Of a DNA stretch of 64,000 nucleotides, positions 17,686-26,369 are shown piece after piece (position 1 is the stretch's first letter; every line of letters begins with the position of its first letter). Both the position numbers and the translations under genes were made by a program. A model generated the notes under the pieces. That model made no database searches. It was given only the letters and a program-made list of their open reading frames with translations, and was not told the DNA's origin. Source of the DNA: Isoptericola peretonis (lineage in GTDB: Bacteria; Actinomycetota; Actinomycetes; Actinomycetales; Cellulomonadaceae); assembly GCA_023241745.1 (NCBI GenBank), contig JALQCY010000005.1, forward strand, positions 121,512-185,511, written 5' to 3'.

Positions 17686-18633
17686 GTGACCGCGATGTCG
17701 GACTCCAGCGATTTCTCCAGCGCCCTCGTGGACGGCCCCTGGCGGCACGAGCTCGTGCCCGCCAACGGCGCCCGGTTCCACGTGGCGCTGGCCGGCCCCG
17801 ACCGGTCGAACGGCGGCGGCCGCCCGCTCGTCGTCCTGCTGCACGGCTTCCCGCAGTTCTGGTGGGCGTGGCGCCACCAGGTCGCGCACCTGGCGGACGC
17901 CGGGTACCGCGTGGCGGCGATGGACCTGCGCGGCGTCGGCGCCTCGGACAAGCCGCCGTCCGGCTATGACGTCCCCACGGGCACGCAGGACGTGGCCGGC
18001 GTGGTGCGCTCCCTGGGTCACGACCGTGCGGTCTTCGTCGGGCACGGCACCGGCGGCGTGACCGCCTGGTCGATGGCCCGGCTGCAGCCGGCCGTCACCG
18101 CCGCCGTGGCCGCCTTCTCCTCGCCGCACCCGGGCCGCCTGCACGTGTCCGGGCGTCGGCTGCTCACCCCGCTGGCCCGGCGCCAGCTCGCGGCCTACCA
18201 GGTGCCCACGCTCCCGGAGCGGCGACTGACGGACGGCGACCAGGTGGCGCGCGTGCTCCGGGACGGCGCGGCGCGCCCTCTCGGGACGGACGCGTTCGAG
18301 CTGTACCGCACCGTGATGCGCATCCCGTTCGCGGCGCACACCGTCATGGAGTCGCTGCGCTGGATGGTCCGCTCGACACCCCGGCCCGACGGCCGGCGCT
18401 ACCTCGCGGCGCTGCGGCAGCCCGTCGACGTGCCCGTGCTGCAGGTGCACGGCTCGCTGGACGGCTTCCTCGACCCGCGGTACGCCGCCGTCGACGGCGC
18501 CGCGCTCGCCCGCGACTTCCGCTTCGAGACGGTGGAGGGGGCCGGGCACTTCCTGCCCGAGGAGGCGCCCGACGACGTCAGCAAGCTGCTCGTGGACTGG
18601 CTGCAGCACGCTCTCGCTCACGCCGCGGGTTGA
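17686..18633 (+). CDS. Alpha/beta-hydrolase of the EphE-like type, nucleophile replaced
   Basis: A 315-residue alpha/beta-hydrolase fold. The oxyanion segment is LLHGFPQFWWAW, and the general-base histidine lies in EGAGHFLPEE near the C-terminus. The nucleophile elbow reads VGHGTGG, so the position normally holding Ser or Asp is glycine. The family resembles epoxide hydrolases. The gene sits beside nth and crp, as does ephE in mycobacteria (recalled). The missing nucleophile suggests a non-canonical or non-catalytic role. Confidence 0.8.
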   Translation: MTAMSDSSDFSSALVDGPWRHELVPANGARFHVALAGPDRSNGGGRPLVVLLHGFPQFWWAWRHQVAHLADAGYRVAAMDLRGVGASDKPPSGYDVPTGTQDVAGVVRSLGHDRAVFVGHGTGGVTAWSMARLQPAVTAAVAAFSSPHPGRLHVSGRRLLTPLARRQLAAYQVPTLPERRLTDGDQVARVLRDGAARPLGTDAFELYRTVMRIPFAAHTVMESLRWMVRSTPRPDGRRYLAALRQPVDVPVLQVHGSLDGFLDPRYAAVDGAALARDFRFETVEGAGHFLPEEAPDDVSKLLVDWLQHALAHAAG

Positions 18634-18666
18634 GCCCCGCCCTGAGCCCGTCGAGCCGGACCGACG

Positions 18667-19416
18667 TCAGCCGCGCGGCCCCGGCTTGATGAGCTTCTGC
18701 GCCGCGACCGGGTCCGTCTCGCCGACGCCGAACGACGGGCACCAGCGCGCCACCGGGCAGGCCCCGCACGCGGGCCGGCGCGCGTGGCAGCGCCGCCGCC
18801 CGTGCCACACCAGGTGGTGGCTGAGCATCGTCCAGTCCTTCTTGGGGAACAGCGCCCCGACCTCGTGCTCGACCTTCACCGGATCCTCCGACGTGGTCCA
18901 GCCGAAGCGGCGGGCGAGCCGGCCGAAGTGCGTGTCCACCGTGATCCCCGGCACGCCGAACGCGTTGCCGAGCACCACGTTCGCCGTCTTGCGTCCCACG
19001 CCGGGCAGCGTCACCAGGTCGTCCAGGCGGGCCGGGACCTCGCCGTCGAACCGCTCGACGAGGGCCTGCCCCAGCCCGATGACCGACCGGGTCTTGGCGC
19101 GGAAGAAGCCCAGCGGCTTGAACAGCTCCTCCATCTCCGACGGGTCCGCGCCGGCGTACGCCGCGGCGTCCGGGTACCGGGCGAAGATCGCGGGCGTGGT
19201 GGCGTTGACGCGCACGTCCGTGGTCTGCGCCGACAGCACCGTCGCGACCAGCAGCTCGAGCGGCGTGGTGAAGTCCAGCTCGGCACGGGCGTCGGGGTAG
19301 GTGACGGCGAGCTCGCGGTCGATCCGGCGCGCCCGGCGCACCAGCGCGACGCGGGACTCCCCCGTGGGGGTCTCGTCGGACGAACGGTCGGTCGCGGGGG
19401 CGGGCGTCGTCGGCAC
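18667..19416 (-). CDS. nth: Endonuclease III, DNA glycosylase/AP lyase
   Basis: A 249-residue enzyme of base excision repair that removes oxidised pyrimidines. The helix-hairpin-helix [14 protein letters not shown] carries the catalytic lysine, and [11 protein letters not shown] the catalytic aspartate. The C-terminal four-cysteine cluster follows the C-x6-C-x2-C-x5-C spacing expected for the [4Fe-4S] loop. The start at 19416 gives about 20 extra unstructured residues; an internal GTG nearer the first helix is possible. It is divergent from crp, a conserved actinobacterial arrangement. Confidence 0.93.
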   Translation of the reverse strand: MPTTPAPATDRSSDETPTGESRVALVRRARRIDRELAVTYPDARAELDFTTPLELLVATVLSAQTTDVRVNATTPAIFARYPDAAAYAGADPSEMEELFKPLGFFRAKTRSVIGLGQALVERFDGEVPARLDDLVTLPGVGRKTANVVLGNAFGVPGITVDTHFGRLARRFGWTTSEDPVKVEHEVGALFPKKDWTMLSHHLVWHGRRRCHARRPACGACPVARWCPSFGVGETDPVAAQKLIKPGPRG

Positions 19417-19590
19417 GTGACGAGCCTAGCCATCCCCTCCGACAGCCCGGAGCCACCGCCTCCCGGCGCTCCGTCGTGCCGCGATTTGGTGCGGTGAGGC
19501 AGACTGAGAACCGGAACACACCCTCTTGACAACCCCCGGACGACCGGTCCCACCCCGGGAAGGCCGCCCCTGAACCACGTGAGGAATCCT

Positions 19591-20268
19591 GTGGACGACA
19601 CCGTCGTGCTCTCCGCCCCTCTCTTCGCGGACATGGAATCCGAGGAGACGAAGGCGCTCTTCGAGTCCATGGTCCCCGTCGAGCTGACCCGTGGGGACGT
19701 CCTCTTCCGCGAGGGCGAGCCCGGCGACCGGCTCTACGTCATCGCCCAGGGCAAGATCAAGCTCGGCCGCCGGTCGAGCGACGGCCGGGAGAACCTGCTG
19801 TCGATCCTCGGCCCCGGCGAGATGTTCGGCGAGCTGTCCCTGTTCGACCCGGGCCCCCGCACGGCGACGGCCTCGTCCGTGTCCGACGCGCTCGTCTACG
19901 AGCTGCGCCACCAGGCGCTCGTGCAGTGGATCGCCGCGCACCCCAGCGTCGCGACGACGCTGCTGGGCGCGCTGGCCCGCCGCCTGCGCCGCACCAACGA
20001 GACCCTGGCCGACCTGGTCTTCTCCGACGTGCCCGGTCGCGTCGCCAAGGCCCTGCTCGACCTGTCCGCCCGCTTCGGCGAGCCGAACGACGACGGCATC
20101 CGCGTGGCGCACGACCTCACGCAGGAGGAGCTGGCCCAGCTGGTCGGCGCCTCCCGCGAGACGGTCAACAAGGCGCTGGCCGACTTCGCCACCCGCGGCT
20201 GGGTCCGCCGCGAGGGCCGCGCCGTCGTCCTCCTCGACATCGACCGCCTGGAGCGCCGGGCGCGCTGA
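19591..20268 (+). CDS. crp: CRP/FNR-family cAMP-responsive regulator
   Basis: A 225-residue protein. The N-terminal cyclic-nucleotide domain carries EGEPGDRLYVIAQGKIKLGRR and the phosphate-binding cassette FGELSLFDPGPRTAT (residues 79-93), matching the cAMP-binding residues of mycobacterial CRP. The C-terminal helix-turn-helix reads TQEELAQLVGASRETVNKAL. GTG 19591 is chosen because GAGGA lies 5 nt upstream; the ATG-equivalent at 19579 would add four residues. It is likely a global regulator. Confidence 0.92.
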   Translation: MDDTVVLSAPLFADMESEETKALFESMVPVELTRGDVLFREGEPGDRLYVIAQGKIKLGRRSSDGRENLLSILGPGEMFGELSLFDPGPRTATASSVSDALVYELRHQALVQWIAAHPSVATTLLGALARRLRRTNETLADLVFSDVPGRVAKALLDLSARFGEPNDDGIRVAHDLTQEELAQLVGASRETVNKALADFATRGWVRREGRAVVLLDIDRLERRAR

Positions 20269-20344
20269 GTCATCCGGCTGGCCACCGCACGTCTCGGTGG
20301 CCGCCGGTCGGCTGCCTGCCACGTCCCGGCCGGACGGCTGAGGG

Positions 20345-20980
20345 TCAGGCGCGGTAACCGCGCACGAAGACGTCCACGCCGGCCACGATCCACGCGTCGC
20401 GGTCGGGCGGCGCCGCCCCCGGCGGGCCGGGTGTCGCCGAGACGAGCCTGCCGAGGTGGACGGCGGCGCGGTCAGCGTCGTCGATCCGCAGCCAGCCCGC
20501 GGCAGACCATTGCGCGAGCCGGTCGGCCAGGGCGCGTTGCACCCGCACCGGCCCCGCCGCCCACCACGCCGCGACGACGTCCGACCCGAGGTGCGCCGCC
20601 TCGGCCCGCACCTGGCCGATGAGGGCCCGGTGGGCCGCGGACTCCGCACTCCCCCGCAGCCACGCGACGGCGAAGCCGACCAGCGCCGGCCCGATCTCCG
20701 CGGCGCCCGCGACTCCGTCGAGGTGGCGTTCCACCAGCTCGACCTCCGCCTCGGCGACGCGGCCGGCCGAGGCCGCGACGACGGCGTCGAACAGCGCCGA
20801 CTTGTCGGCGAAGTGCTTGTAGATCGTCCGGGTCGACACCCCGGAGGCCTCGGCGATCGCGCCGATGCTGGCGCGGACGTACCCGTCGGACGCGAACACC
20901 TCGAGCGCCCCTGCGACGATCGCCGCCCGCTTGTCCGCACGCAGCCGCCCGCTCGCGGGCCTGTCGCCGTCGTCCCCCAT
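20345..20980 (-). CDS. TetR-family repressor
   Basis: A 211-residue TetR protein. The DNA-binding domain is at residues 15-62: IVAGALEVFASDGYVRASIGAIAE, then GVSTRTIYKHFADKSALFDAV. The ligand domain is unremarkable. It is divergent from an FMN-reductase/MFS operon. A GTAAAGT/ACTTTAC inverted repeat in the 83-base gap is the probable operator, so it most likely represses those genes and itself. Confidence 0.92.
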   Translation of the reverse strand: MGDDGDRPASGRLRADKRAAIVAGALEVFASDGYVRASIGAIAEASGVSTRTIYKHFADKSALFDAVVAASAGRVAEAEVELVERHLDGVAGAAEIGPALVGFAVAWLRGSAESAAHRALIGQVRAEAAHLGSDVVAAWWAAGPVRVQRALADRLAQWSAAGWLRIDDADRAAVHLGRLVSATPGPPGAAPPDRDAWIVAGVDVFVRGYRA

Positions 20981-21020
20981 GGCTCCTCCTGCCGGTCGCT
21001 GGCGTTGCCGAGACTAGCAT

Positions 21021-21043
21021 GTAAAGTGCTCGTTGTACTTTAC
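21021..21043. promoter_or_regulatory. Probable TetR operator (inverted repeat)
   Basis: A perfect 7-bp inverted repeat, GTAAAGT at 21021-21027 and ACTTTAC at 21037-21043, separated by 9 bases. It is AT-rich against a very GC-rich background and lies midway between the divergent TetR and FMN-reductase genes. The size and position fit a TetR-family operator controlling both directions. Confidence 0.7.
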
Positions 21044-21063
21044 CGAAGAGTCAGGAGCAGGAC

Positions 21064-21672
21064 ATGACCCGCATCGCCATCCTCACGGCAAGCACCCGGA
21101 CGCACCGACGCGGCAAGGCGGTGGCCGACTGGACGCTCGGGACCGCGCGCCGGGTCGGCCCCGCCGACGCGACGTTCGAAGCGCTCGACCTCGCAGCGTT
21201 CGGGCTCCCGGTGCTCGACGAACCGGCGCCCGCGGCGTGGGGGCTCGTCGCCCACGATCACACCCGCCGGTGGTCCGAGGCGGTCGCCGGCTTCGACGGG
21301 TACGTCTTCGTGACGCCGGAGTACAACCACGGCGTCCCCGGAGTGCTGAAGAACGCCGTCGACTACCTCTTCCACGAGTGGAACGACAAGGCCGTCGGCT
21401 TCGTCAGCTACGGCGTCAACGGCGGTGTCCGCGCCGTCGAACAGCTGCGCCAGACCGCGGCCGAGCTCAAGCTCGCCGACGTGCGCACCCAGGTCGTGCT
21501 CAACACCTACACCGACTTCGACTACACCGGCCTGGACGTCACGGACCCCACGGTCACCGGGCTGTTCTCGCCGGCCGAACGGCACACCGACGACCTCGCC
21601 CAGCTGCTCGACGAGCTCGTGACGTGGAGCCGCGCCCTGGCCCCGGTGCGCGCCCTGGCGGGCGCGCGCTGA
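21064..21672 (+). CDS. NADPH-dependent FMN reductase / quinone reductase
   Basis: A 202-residue flavodoxin-like protein. ILTASTRTHRRGKAVADW forms the FMN phosphate loop, and TPEYNHGVPGVLKNAVDYL is the signature of the NADPH-dependent FMN reductase family. Such proteins reduce quinones, azo compounds or nitro compounds using NAD(P)H. The stop overlaps the start of the downstream MFS gene (TGATG), and a TetR operator lies upstream. This suggests a two-gene detoxification operon that reduces a compound and exports it. Confidence 0.9.
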   Translation: MTRIAILTASTRTHRRGKAVADWTLGTARRVGPADATFEALDLAAFGLPVLDEPAPAAWGLVAHDHTRRWSEAVAGFDGYVFVTPEYNHGVPGVLKNAVDYLFHEWNDKAVGFVSYGVNGGVRAVEQLRQTAAELKLADVRTQVVLNTYTDFDYTGLDVTDPTVTGLFSPAERHTDDLAQLLDELVTWSRALAPVRALAGAR

Positions 21673-23153
21673 TGGCCACGGCCGCCCCGCGGCCGGCACC
21701 GGGCGGCCACCGGGTGAGGTCAGCGCGCGCGGCGCTGCTGGTGGTGCTCGCGGGCTTCCTCGTCCTGCCGATGTCGATGTCGGGCGCGAGCGTCGCGATC
21801 CCCCGGATCGCCGCCGGCCTGGGCACCGGTGGCGCAGCCGCGCAGTGGGTGGTGACGGCGTACTTCCTCACCGCCTCCGCGCTCATGCTGGTCTCAGGGT
21901 CGCTGGCCGACGCCGTCGGGCGGCGCCGGGTGTACCGGGCCGGCGCCGTGGCCTACGCGACCGGCAGCCTTGCCGCGGCCCTCGCGCCCGGGATCGGCGT
22001 GCTGCTCGCCGCCCGGGTGCTCACCGGCGCCGGGGCCGCCGGCGTGATGGCGGCCGGCGGGGCCCTGGTCGCCGCGACGTTCTCGGGCAGGGCCCGCACC
22101 CGGGCGTTCGCAGCGGTGGGCACGACGGCGGGCCTGGGGCTGGCGCTGGGCCCGCCCGTGTCGGGTTGGCTCGTGGACGCGCTCGGCTGGCGCCTCGGGT
22201 TCGCCGTCTTCGCTCTGGCGGGCCTCGGCCTGGTGGCGGGGACCTGGGCGCTGCCCGAGAGCCGCGCCGCGACCCGACCGCGCGTCGACTGGGCCGGGGC
22301 TGCGCTGATCGCGACCGGCCTCGCGGGCACCATGCTCGCCGTCTCCCAGGGACCCGGTCGCGGCTGGACGGACCCCCTCGTCCTCGGCGCCGCCGCCGTC
22401 GGCGTCCTCGGGATCGGCCTCGCCGTCGCCGTCGAGAGGCGGGGGCCGCACCCCGTGCTAGACCTCCGGCTGCTGCGCCGTCGCCGGTTCATGGGCTGGC
22501 TGCTCGCGGCGGGCACGATGGCGCTGGGATTCGGCGGAGTCCTGTCCTTCCTGCCCAGCTACCTCCAGTCCCCCGCCGGGTACAGCGCCACCGCGGCCGG
22601 CGCGCTGATGCTGCTGCCGACCCTCCCGATGGTGGGCCTGCCGCCGCTCGCCGCCGCCGCGATCAACCGCGGCGCGAGCCCGGGGGCGCTCGTCACCGGC
22701 GCGCTCCTGCTGCTGGCCGCGGGCAACGCATGGCTCACCGTCCTCGCGCCCGACGTCGGCCTCGCGGCGCTCGCCGGGCCGCTCCTGGCCGTCGGCGCGG
22801 GCGTCGGCCTCGCGTCCGGGACCATCGATGCGCAGGCCATGGACCAGATCGAGGAGGACCACGTGGGCATGGCGGCCGGGATGCTCAACACGGTGCGGGC
22901 GGCCGCCAACGCGCTCGTCCTGGCTCTCTTCGGGGCTGCGCTCGTCGGGCTCCTCTCCGCCCGGCTGGGTTCGTCGGAGCTCGCCGGACGGGTGGTGACG
23001 GGCAACGTCCCGGCGGCGGGGGCCGACACCCTCGCCGCCCACCTCACCGACGTCTGGCACCTCACGCTGTGGGCCGCCGCCGGCGTGTGTGTGGCGGGTG
23101 CCGTCGCGACCGGCGTCCTGGTGCGCGACGGCGCCCGGCGTAACGCTCGGTGA
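21672..23153 (+). CDS. MFS drug exporter, DHA2 type
   Basis: A 493-residue membrane protein with about 14 hydrophobic spans. Motif A is GSLADAVGRRR and motif C is GLALGPPVSGWLVD. The ATG at 21672 overlaps the FMN-reductase stop, so translation is coupled. Control by the divergent TetR repressor is inferred from layout. A strong hairpin follows the stop codon. The substrate is unknown but probably an oxidising or aromatic toxicant given the partner gene. Confidence 0.9.
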   Translation: MATAAPRPAPGGHRVRSARAALLVVLAGFLVLPMSMSGASVAIPRIAAGLGTGGAAAQWVVTAYFLTASALMLVSGSLADAVGRRRVYRAGAVAYATGSLAAALAPGIGVLLAARVLTGAGAAGVMAAGGALVAATFSGRARTRAFAAVGTTAGLGLALGPPVSGWLVDALGWRLGFAVFALAGLGLVAGTWALPESRAATRPRVDWAGAALIATGLAGTMLAVSQGPGRGWTDPLVLGAAAVGVLGIGLAVAVERRGPHPVLDLRLLRRRRFMGWLLAAGTMALGFGGVLSFLPSYLQSPAGYSATAAGALMLLPTLPMVGLPPLAAAAINRGASPGALVTGALLLLAAGNAWLTVLAPDVGLAALAGPLLAVGAGVGLASGTIDAQAMDQIEEDHVGMAAGMLNTVRAAANALVLALFGAALVGLLSARLGSSELAGRVVTGNVPAAGADTLAAHLTDVWHLTLWAAAGVCVAGAVATGVLVRDGARRNAR

Positions 23154-23159
23154 CGCGGC

Positions 23160-23205
23160 CGCGGGTGGGGACGAGGTCCTGGGACGGACGTCGTCCCCAC
23201 CCGCG
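23160..23205. terminator. Bidirectional terminator hairpin
   Basis: A perfect 15-bp inverted repeat (arms 23160-23174 and 23191-23205, both containing GGGTGGGG or its complement) with a 16-base loop. It sits between the convergent MFS and RidA genes. There is no long T-run, as is common in high-GC actinobacteria. Confidence 0.8.
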
Positions 23206-23229
23206 GGACCAGCGAGGAGAGCACCTCGG

Positions 23230-23706
23230 TCAGGAATCGAGCTCCACGATCAGCTCGACCTCGACGGGCGCGTCCAGCGGGAGGACGGCGACGCCGACGG
23301 CCGACCGGGCGTGCACGCCCGCGTCGCCGAAGATCTCGCCGAGCACGGTGGACGCACCGTTGATCACACCGGGCTGGCCGGTGAACGACGGGTCGGACGC
23401 GACGAAGCCGGTCACCTTGACCACGCGGGCGCCGTCGAGCGTGCCGGTGATCGAGCGGACGGCGGCGAGCGCGTTGAGCGCGCAGGTGCGCGCGAGGTCC
23501 GCGGCGACGTCGGGCGCGACGAGGCCGTCGCCCTCCCCCACCTTGCCGGTGACGGCGAGCGCGCCGCCGACGAACGGCAACTGGCCTGCCGTGTAGACGT
23601 ACTGCCCGGACCGCACGGCCGGGACGTACGCCGCGACGGGCGCGGCGACCTCGGGCAGGGAGATGCCGAGCTCGGCGAGGCGGGCCTCGGGGCCGGTGCC
23701 GCTCAT
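23230..23706 (-). CDS. RidA-family enamine/imine deaminase
   Basis: A 158-residue protein of the RidA/YjgF superfamily. Visible conserved stretches are GQYVYTAGQLPF, ALNALAAV and VVKVTGFVASDPSF, and a C-terminal VELIVELDS that resembles the family's strand. It belongs to the longer RidA-like subgroup often found near crp and nth in actinobacteria. Some members hydrolyse reactive enamines; others have unknown roles. It overlaps the stop of the small DUF4177-like gene by one base (TGATG). Confidence 0.85.
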   Translation of the reverse strand: MSGTGPEARLAELGISLPEVAAPVAAYVPAVRSGQYVYTAGQLPFVGGALAVTGKVGEGDGLVAPDVAADLARTCALNALAAVRSITGTLDGARVVKVTGFVASDPSFTGQPGVINGASTVLGEIFGDAGVHARSAVGVAVLPLDAPVEVELIVELDS

Positions 23707-23870
23707 CACTGCCCGCCGGAGGGGCGCTTGAGGTAGGCGACGAGGTTGGTGCTGTCGGGGCCGGGGACGACCTGGACGAGCTCCCAGCCGTCCGACCCCC
23801 ATTGGTCCAGGATCGCCTTGGTGTTGTGGATCAGCAGGGGGATGGTCGCGTACTCCCACGTGGTAGCCAT
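23706..23870 (-). CDS. DUF4177-like small protein
   Basis: A 54-residue protein reading WEYATIPLLIHNTKAILDQ, then WGSDGWELVQVVPG. The 'WEYATIPL... NxxxWGxDGWELVQV' pattern is the actinobacterial DUF4177-like family found next to RidA-type genes. It is coupled to the RidA gene by a TGATG overlap. It has no known function; the small size and conservation suggest a binding partner. Confidence 0.8.
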   Translation of the reverse strand: MATTWEYATIPLLIHNTKAILDQWGSDGWELVQVVPGPDSTNLVAYLKRPSGGQ

Positions 23871-23966
23871 GCGGCGATCGTAACCACCACCGGTGCACAG
23901 AACCTGCACAGCGGGAAGGCGGCGCCCGGACGGGCCCGGACGGGCCCAACCCTTACGCTGGTGGGC

Positions 23967-26369
23967 ATGGCCAAATCCGACCCTCGCCGCATCACGCGCA
24001 CGATGCCGGCCACGCAGCTGGTCGCGCTGCTGCTCGCGTTCGTCCTCGCTGCCGGTGTCGGCGGCGTCCTCGCCGCCGGCCTGGTCATCCCGATGGTCGC
24101 CGGGGCGAACGCCGCGGCCGACAGCACCGTCGCCATCTACGACGAGGTGCCGGCGGAGCTGGAGCCGCGACCGATGTCGCAGCAGTCGCGCATCTACGCG
24201 GCCAACGGCAAGCTGCTCGCCACGTTCTACGCGCAGAACCGCATCGTGGTGCCGCTGGACGAGATCTCGGAGCCGATGCAGCACGCGGTGATCGCGATCG
24301 AGGACGAGCGCTTCTACGAGCACGGCGGCATCGACGTGCAGGGCATGTCGCGCGCGCTGGCCAACAACGTGGCGGGCCACGCGACGCAGGGCGCCTCGAC
24401 GCTGACGCAGCAATACGTGAAGAACATGCTGATCGACCAGGCGCTGCAGGACGGCGACAAGTTCGCCGTGATCAAGGCGAGCGAGGACTCGATCGCCCGC
24501 AAGCTCACCGAGGCGAAGATGGCCATCTCCCTCGAGAAGACGATGAGCAAGGACGAGGTGCTCCAGGGCTACCTCAACGCCGCGCAGTTCGGCTCGCGCA
24601 GCGTCTACGGCGTGGAGGCCGCGGCGCGCTACTACTTCGACAAGCACGCCTCGGAGCTGAGCATCGTCGAGGCGGCGACCGTCGCCGGCATCACCAAGTC
24701 GCCCACCCGGTTCGACCCCACGGTCAACCCGGACGAGGCGAAGGAGCGCCGCGACCTGGTGCTGCAGAACATGTGGAAGCTCGGTTACATCACCACCGAG
24801 GAACGCGACGAGGCCAAGGCCACGAAGGTCAAGGACACGCTCGACGTCAACCCGACGGAGATCGGGTGCAGCGCCGCGGGCGACTCGGCGTTCTTCTGCG
24901 ACTACGTCACCAAGGAGATCGTCACCAACCCGGTGTTCGGCGAGACGAAGGCCGAGCGCCAGCAGCTGCTGTACCGCGGCGGGCTCGAGATCCACACCAC
25001 GCTGGACCCGAAGAAGCAGAAGGCCGCCGCCAAGGCGGTCCGCAACGCCGTCCACCCGGGCGACTCCAGCGGCCTGCAGTCCGCGATCGCGTCGGTGGAG
25101 CCCGGCACGGGCAAGATCCTGGCGATGGCGCAGAACATCCCCTACACCCCCGCGGCCGGCAAGAAGGGGACCACGCGGGTGAACTACGCGGCGGACCCCC
25201 TGCACGGCGCGTCCGGCGGTTTCCAGGTCGGCTCGAACTTCAAGCCGTTCGTGCTGGCGGAGTGGCTCAAGGAGGGCCACACCCTGTCGGAGCGCGTCAA
25301 CGCCAACGAGGTCAGCCGCGTGGTGGGCAACTTCCAGACCAAGCCCTGCGTCGGCTGGCTCGGCCCGGAGCCGTGGATGCCCGGTAACTCCGAGGGCGGC
25401 GGCCGCGGGTACATCAGTGCCATGCAGGCCACCTACGAGTCCGTGAACACGGCCTACGCGTCGATGGGCTACGAGCTCAACCTGTGCGACCTGCGCAACA
25501 CCGCCTGGGACATGGGCTTCCGCCCCACCCGGGCGACCGGCGGCGAGAAGGGCGCGCGCGTGGTGACCGCCCCGGAGCGCGAGGACATCGACGTCCGGGC
25601 CCCGATGATCATCGGCACCCAGGAGTCGACACCGCTGCACCAGGCCGCGGCCTACGCGACGCTGGCCTCGGGCGGTACCTACTGCTCGCCGATCGCCATC
25701 ACGAGCATCACGGGCCCCGGCGGCAAGGACTACGACGTCCCGGACGCGAAGTGCGACAAGGACGCCCTGCCGGCCAACGTCGCGAACACCGTGGTGTACG
25801 CGATGGAGAAGGTCTTCACGGACGGCACGGCGCGGCGCCTCGGCGGTCTGGCGGACGGTCGACCGGTGGCGGGCAAGACCGGCACGTCGCAGCTGTCCGC
25901 ACAGACCTGGTTCACGGGGTTCACGCCCAACCTGTCCACCTCCGTGTGGGTGGGCAACGCCGACAAGCCCAACGAGGACCACACGGAGGGCAACGTCGTC
26001 AACGGCCAGTTCTACGAGGTGCTGTACGGCTCCACGATCGCCGCGCCGGCGTGGAAGGAGTACATGGACAAGGCGATCGACGACGTCCCGGTCGAGGACT
26101 TCGGCGCGCCGGACCAGAGCCTCATCGGCGCCTCGGCCCCGCCCCCGTCGTCGGACGACGGCGGCGACAACGGCGGCGACGAGGACAAGAGCGGCGACGA
26201 GGGCGACGACAACGGCGGCGACGAGGACAACGGCGGCGACGAGGGCAACGGCGGCGACGACAAGGGCAACGGCAAGGGCAACAACGGCCGGGCCGACGCT
26301 GAGGCCGCGTGGAACGCCATCACCGAGGGTGACTGGGACTCGCTCGGCGACTCGTGGGGCGACAACTGA
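23967..26369 (+). CDS. Bifunctional penicillin-binding protein (class A)
   Basis: An 800-residue cell-wall synthase with one N-terminal membrane anchor (about residues 17-45). The GT51 glycosyltransferase carries EDERFYEHGG (catalytic Glu112) and QGASTLTQQYVKN. The transpeptidase motifs are SNFK (Ser423/Lys426), SVN (492-494) and KTGT (637-640). The last about 60 residues are a Gly/Asp/Glu/Asn repeat tail followed by DSLGDSWGDN; no PASTA domain is present. The enzyme polymerises and cross-links peptidoglycan outside the membrane. The metallophosphoesterase gene overlaps its end by 16 nt. Confidence 0.95.
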   Translation: MAKSDPRRITRTMPATQLVALLLAFVLAAGVGGVLAAGLVIPMVAGANAAADSTVAIYDEVPAELEPRPMSQQSRIYAANGKLLATFYAQNRIVVPLDEISEPMQHAVIAIEDERFYEHGGIDVQGMSRALANNVAGHATQGASTLTQQYVKNMLIDQALQDGDKFAVIKASEDSIARKLTEAKMAISLEKTMSKDEVLQGYLNAAQFGSRSVYGVEAAARYYFDKHASELSIVEAATVAGITKSPTRFDPTVNPDEAKERRDLVLQNMWKLGYITTEERDEAKATKVKDTLDVNPTEIGCSAAGDSAFFCDYVTKEIVTNPVFGETKAERQQLLYRGGLEIHTTLDPKKQKAAAKAVRNAVHPGDSSGLQSAIASVEPGTGKILAMAQNIPYTPAAGKKGTTRVNYAADPLHGASGGFQVGSNFKPFVLAEWLKEGHTLSERVNANEVSRVVGNFQTKPCVGWLGPEPWMPGNSEGGGRGYISAMQATYESVNTAYASMGYELNLCDLRNTAWDMGFRPTRATGGEKGARVVTAPEREDIDVRAPMIIGTQESTPLHQAAAYATLASGGTYCSPIAITSITGPGGKDYDVPDAKCDKDALPANVANTVVYAMEKVFTDGTARRLGGLADGRPVAGKTGTSQLSAQTWFTGFTPNLSTSVWVGNADKPNEDHTEGNVVNGQFYEVLYGSTIAAPAWKEYMDKAIDDVPVEDFGAPDQSLIGASAPPPSSDDGGDNGGDEDKSGDEGDDNGGDEDNGGDEGNGGDDKGNGKGNNGRADAEAAWNAITEGDWDSLGDSWGDN

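Noticed and set aside
26150-26300. GGCGGCGACGAGG-type tandem repeats, considered as a regulatory or recombination repeat
   Set aside because: They are codon-level repeats of the acidic Gly/Asp tail of the penicillin-binding protein.
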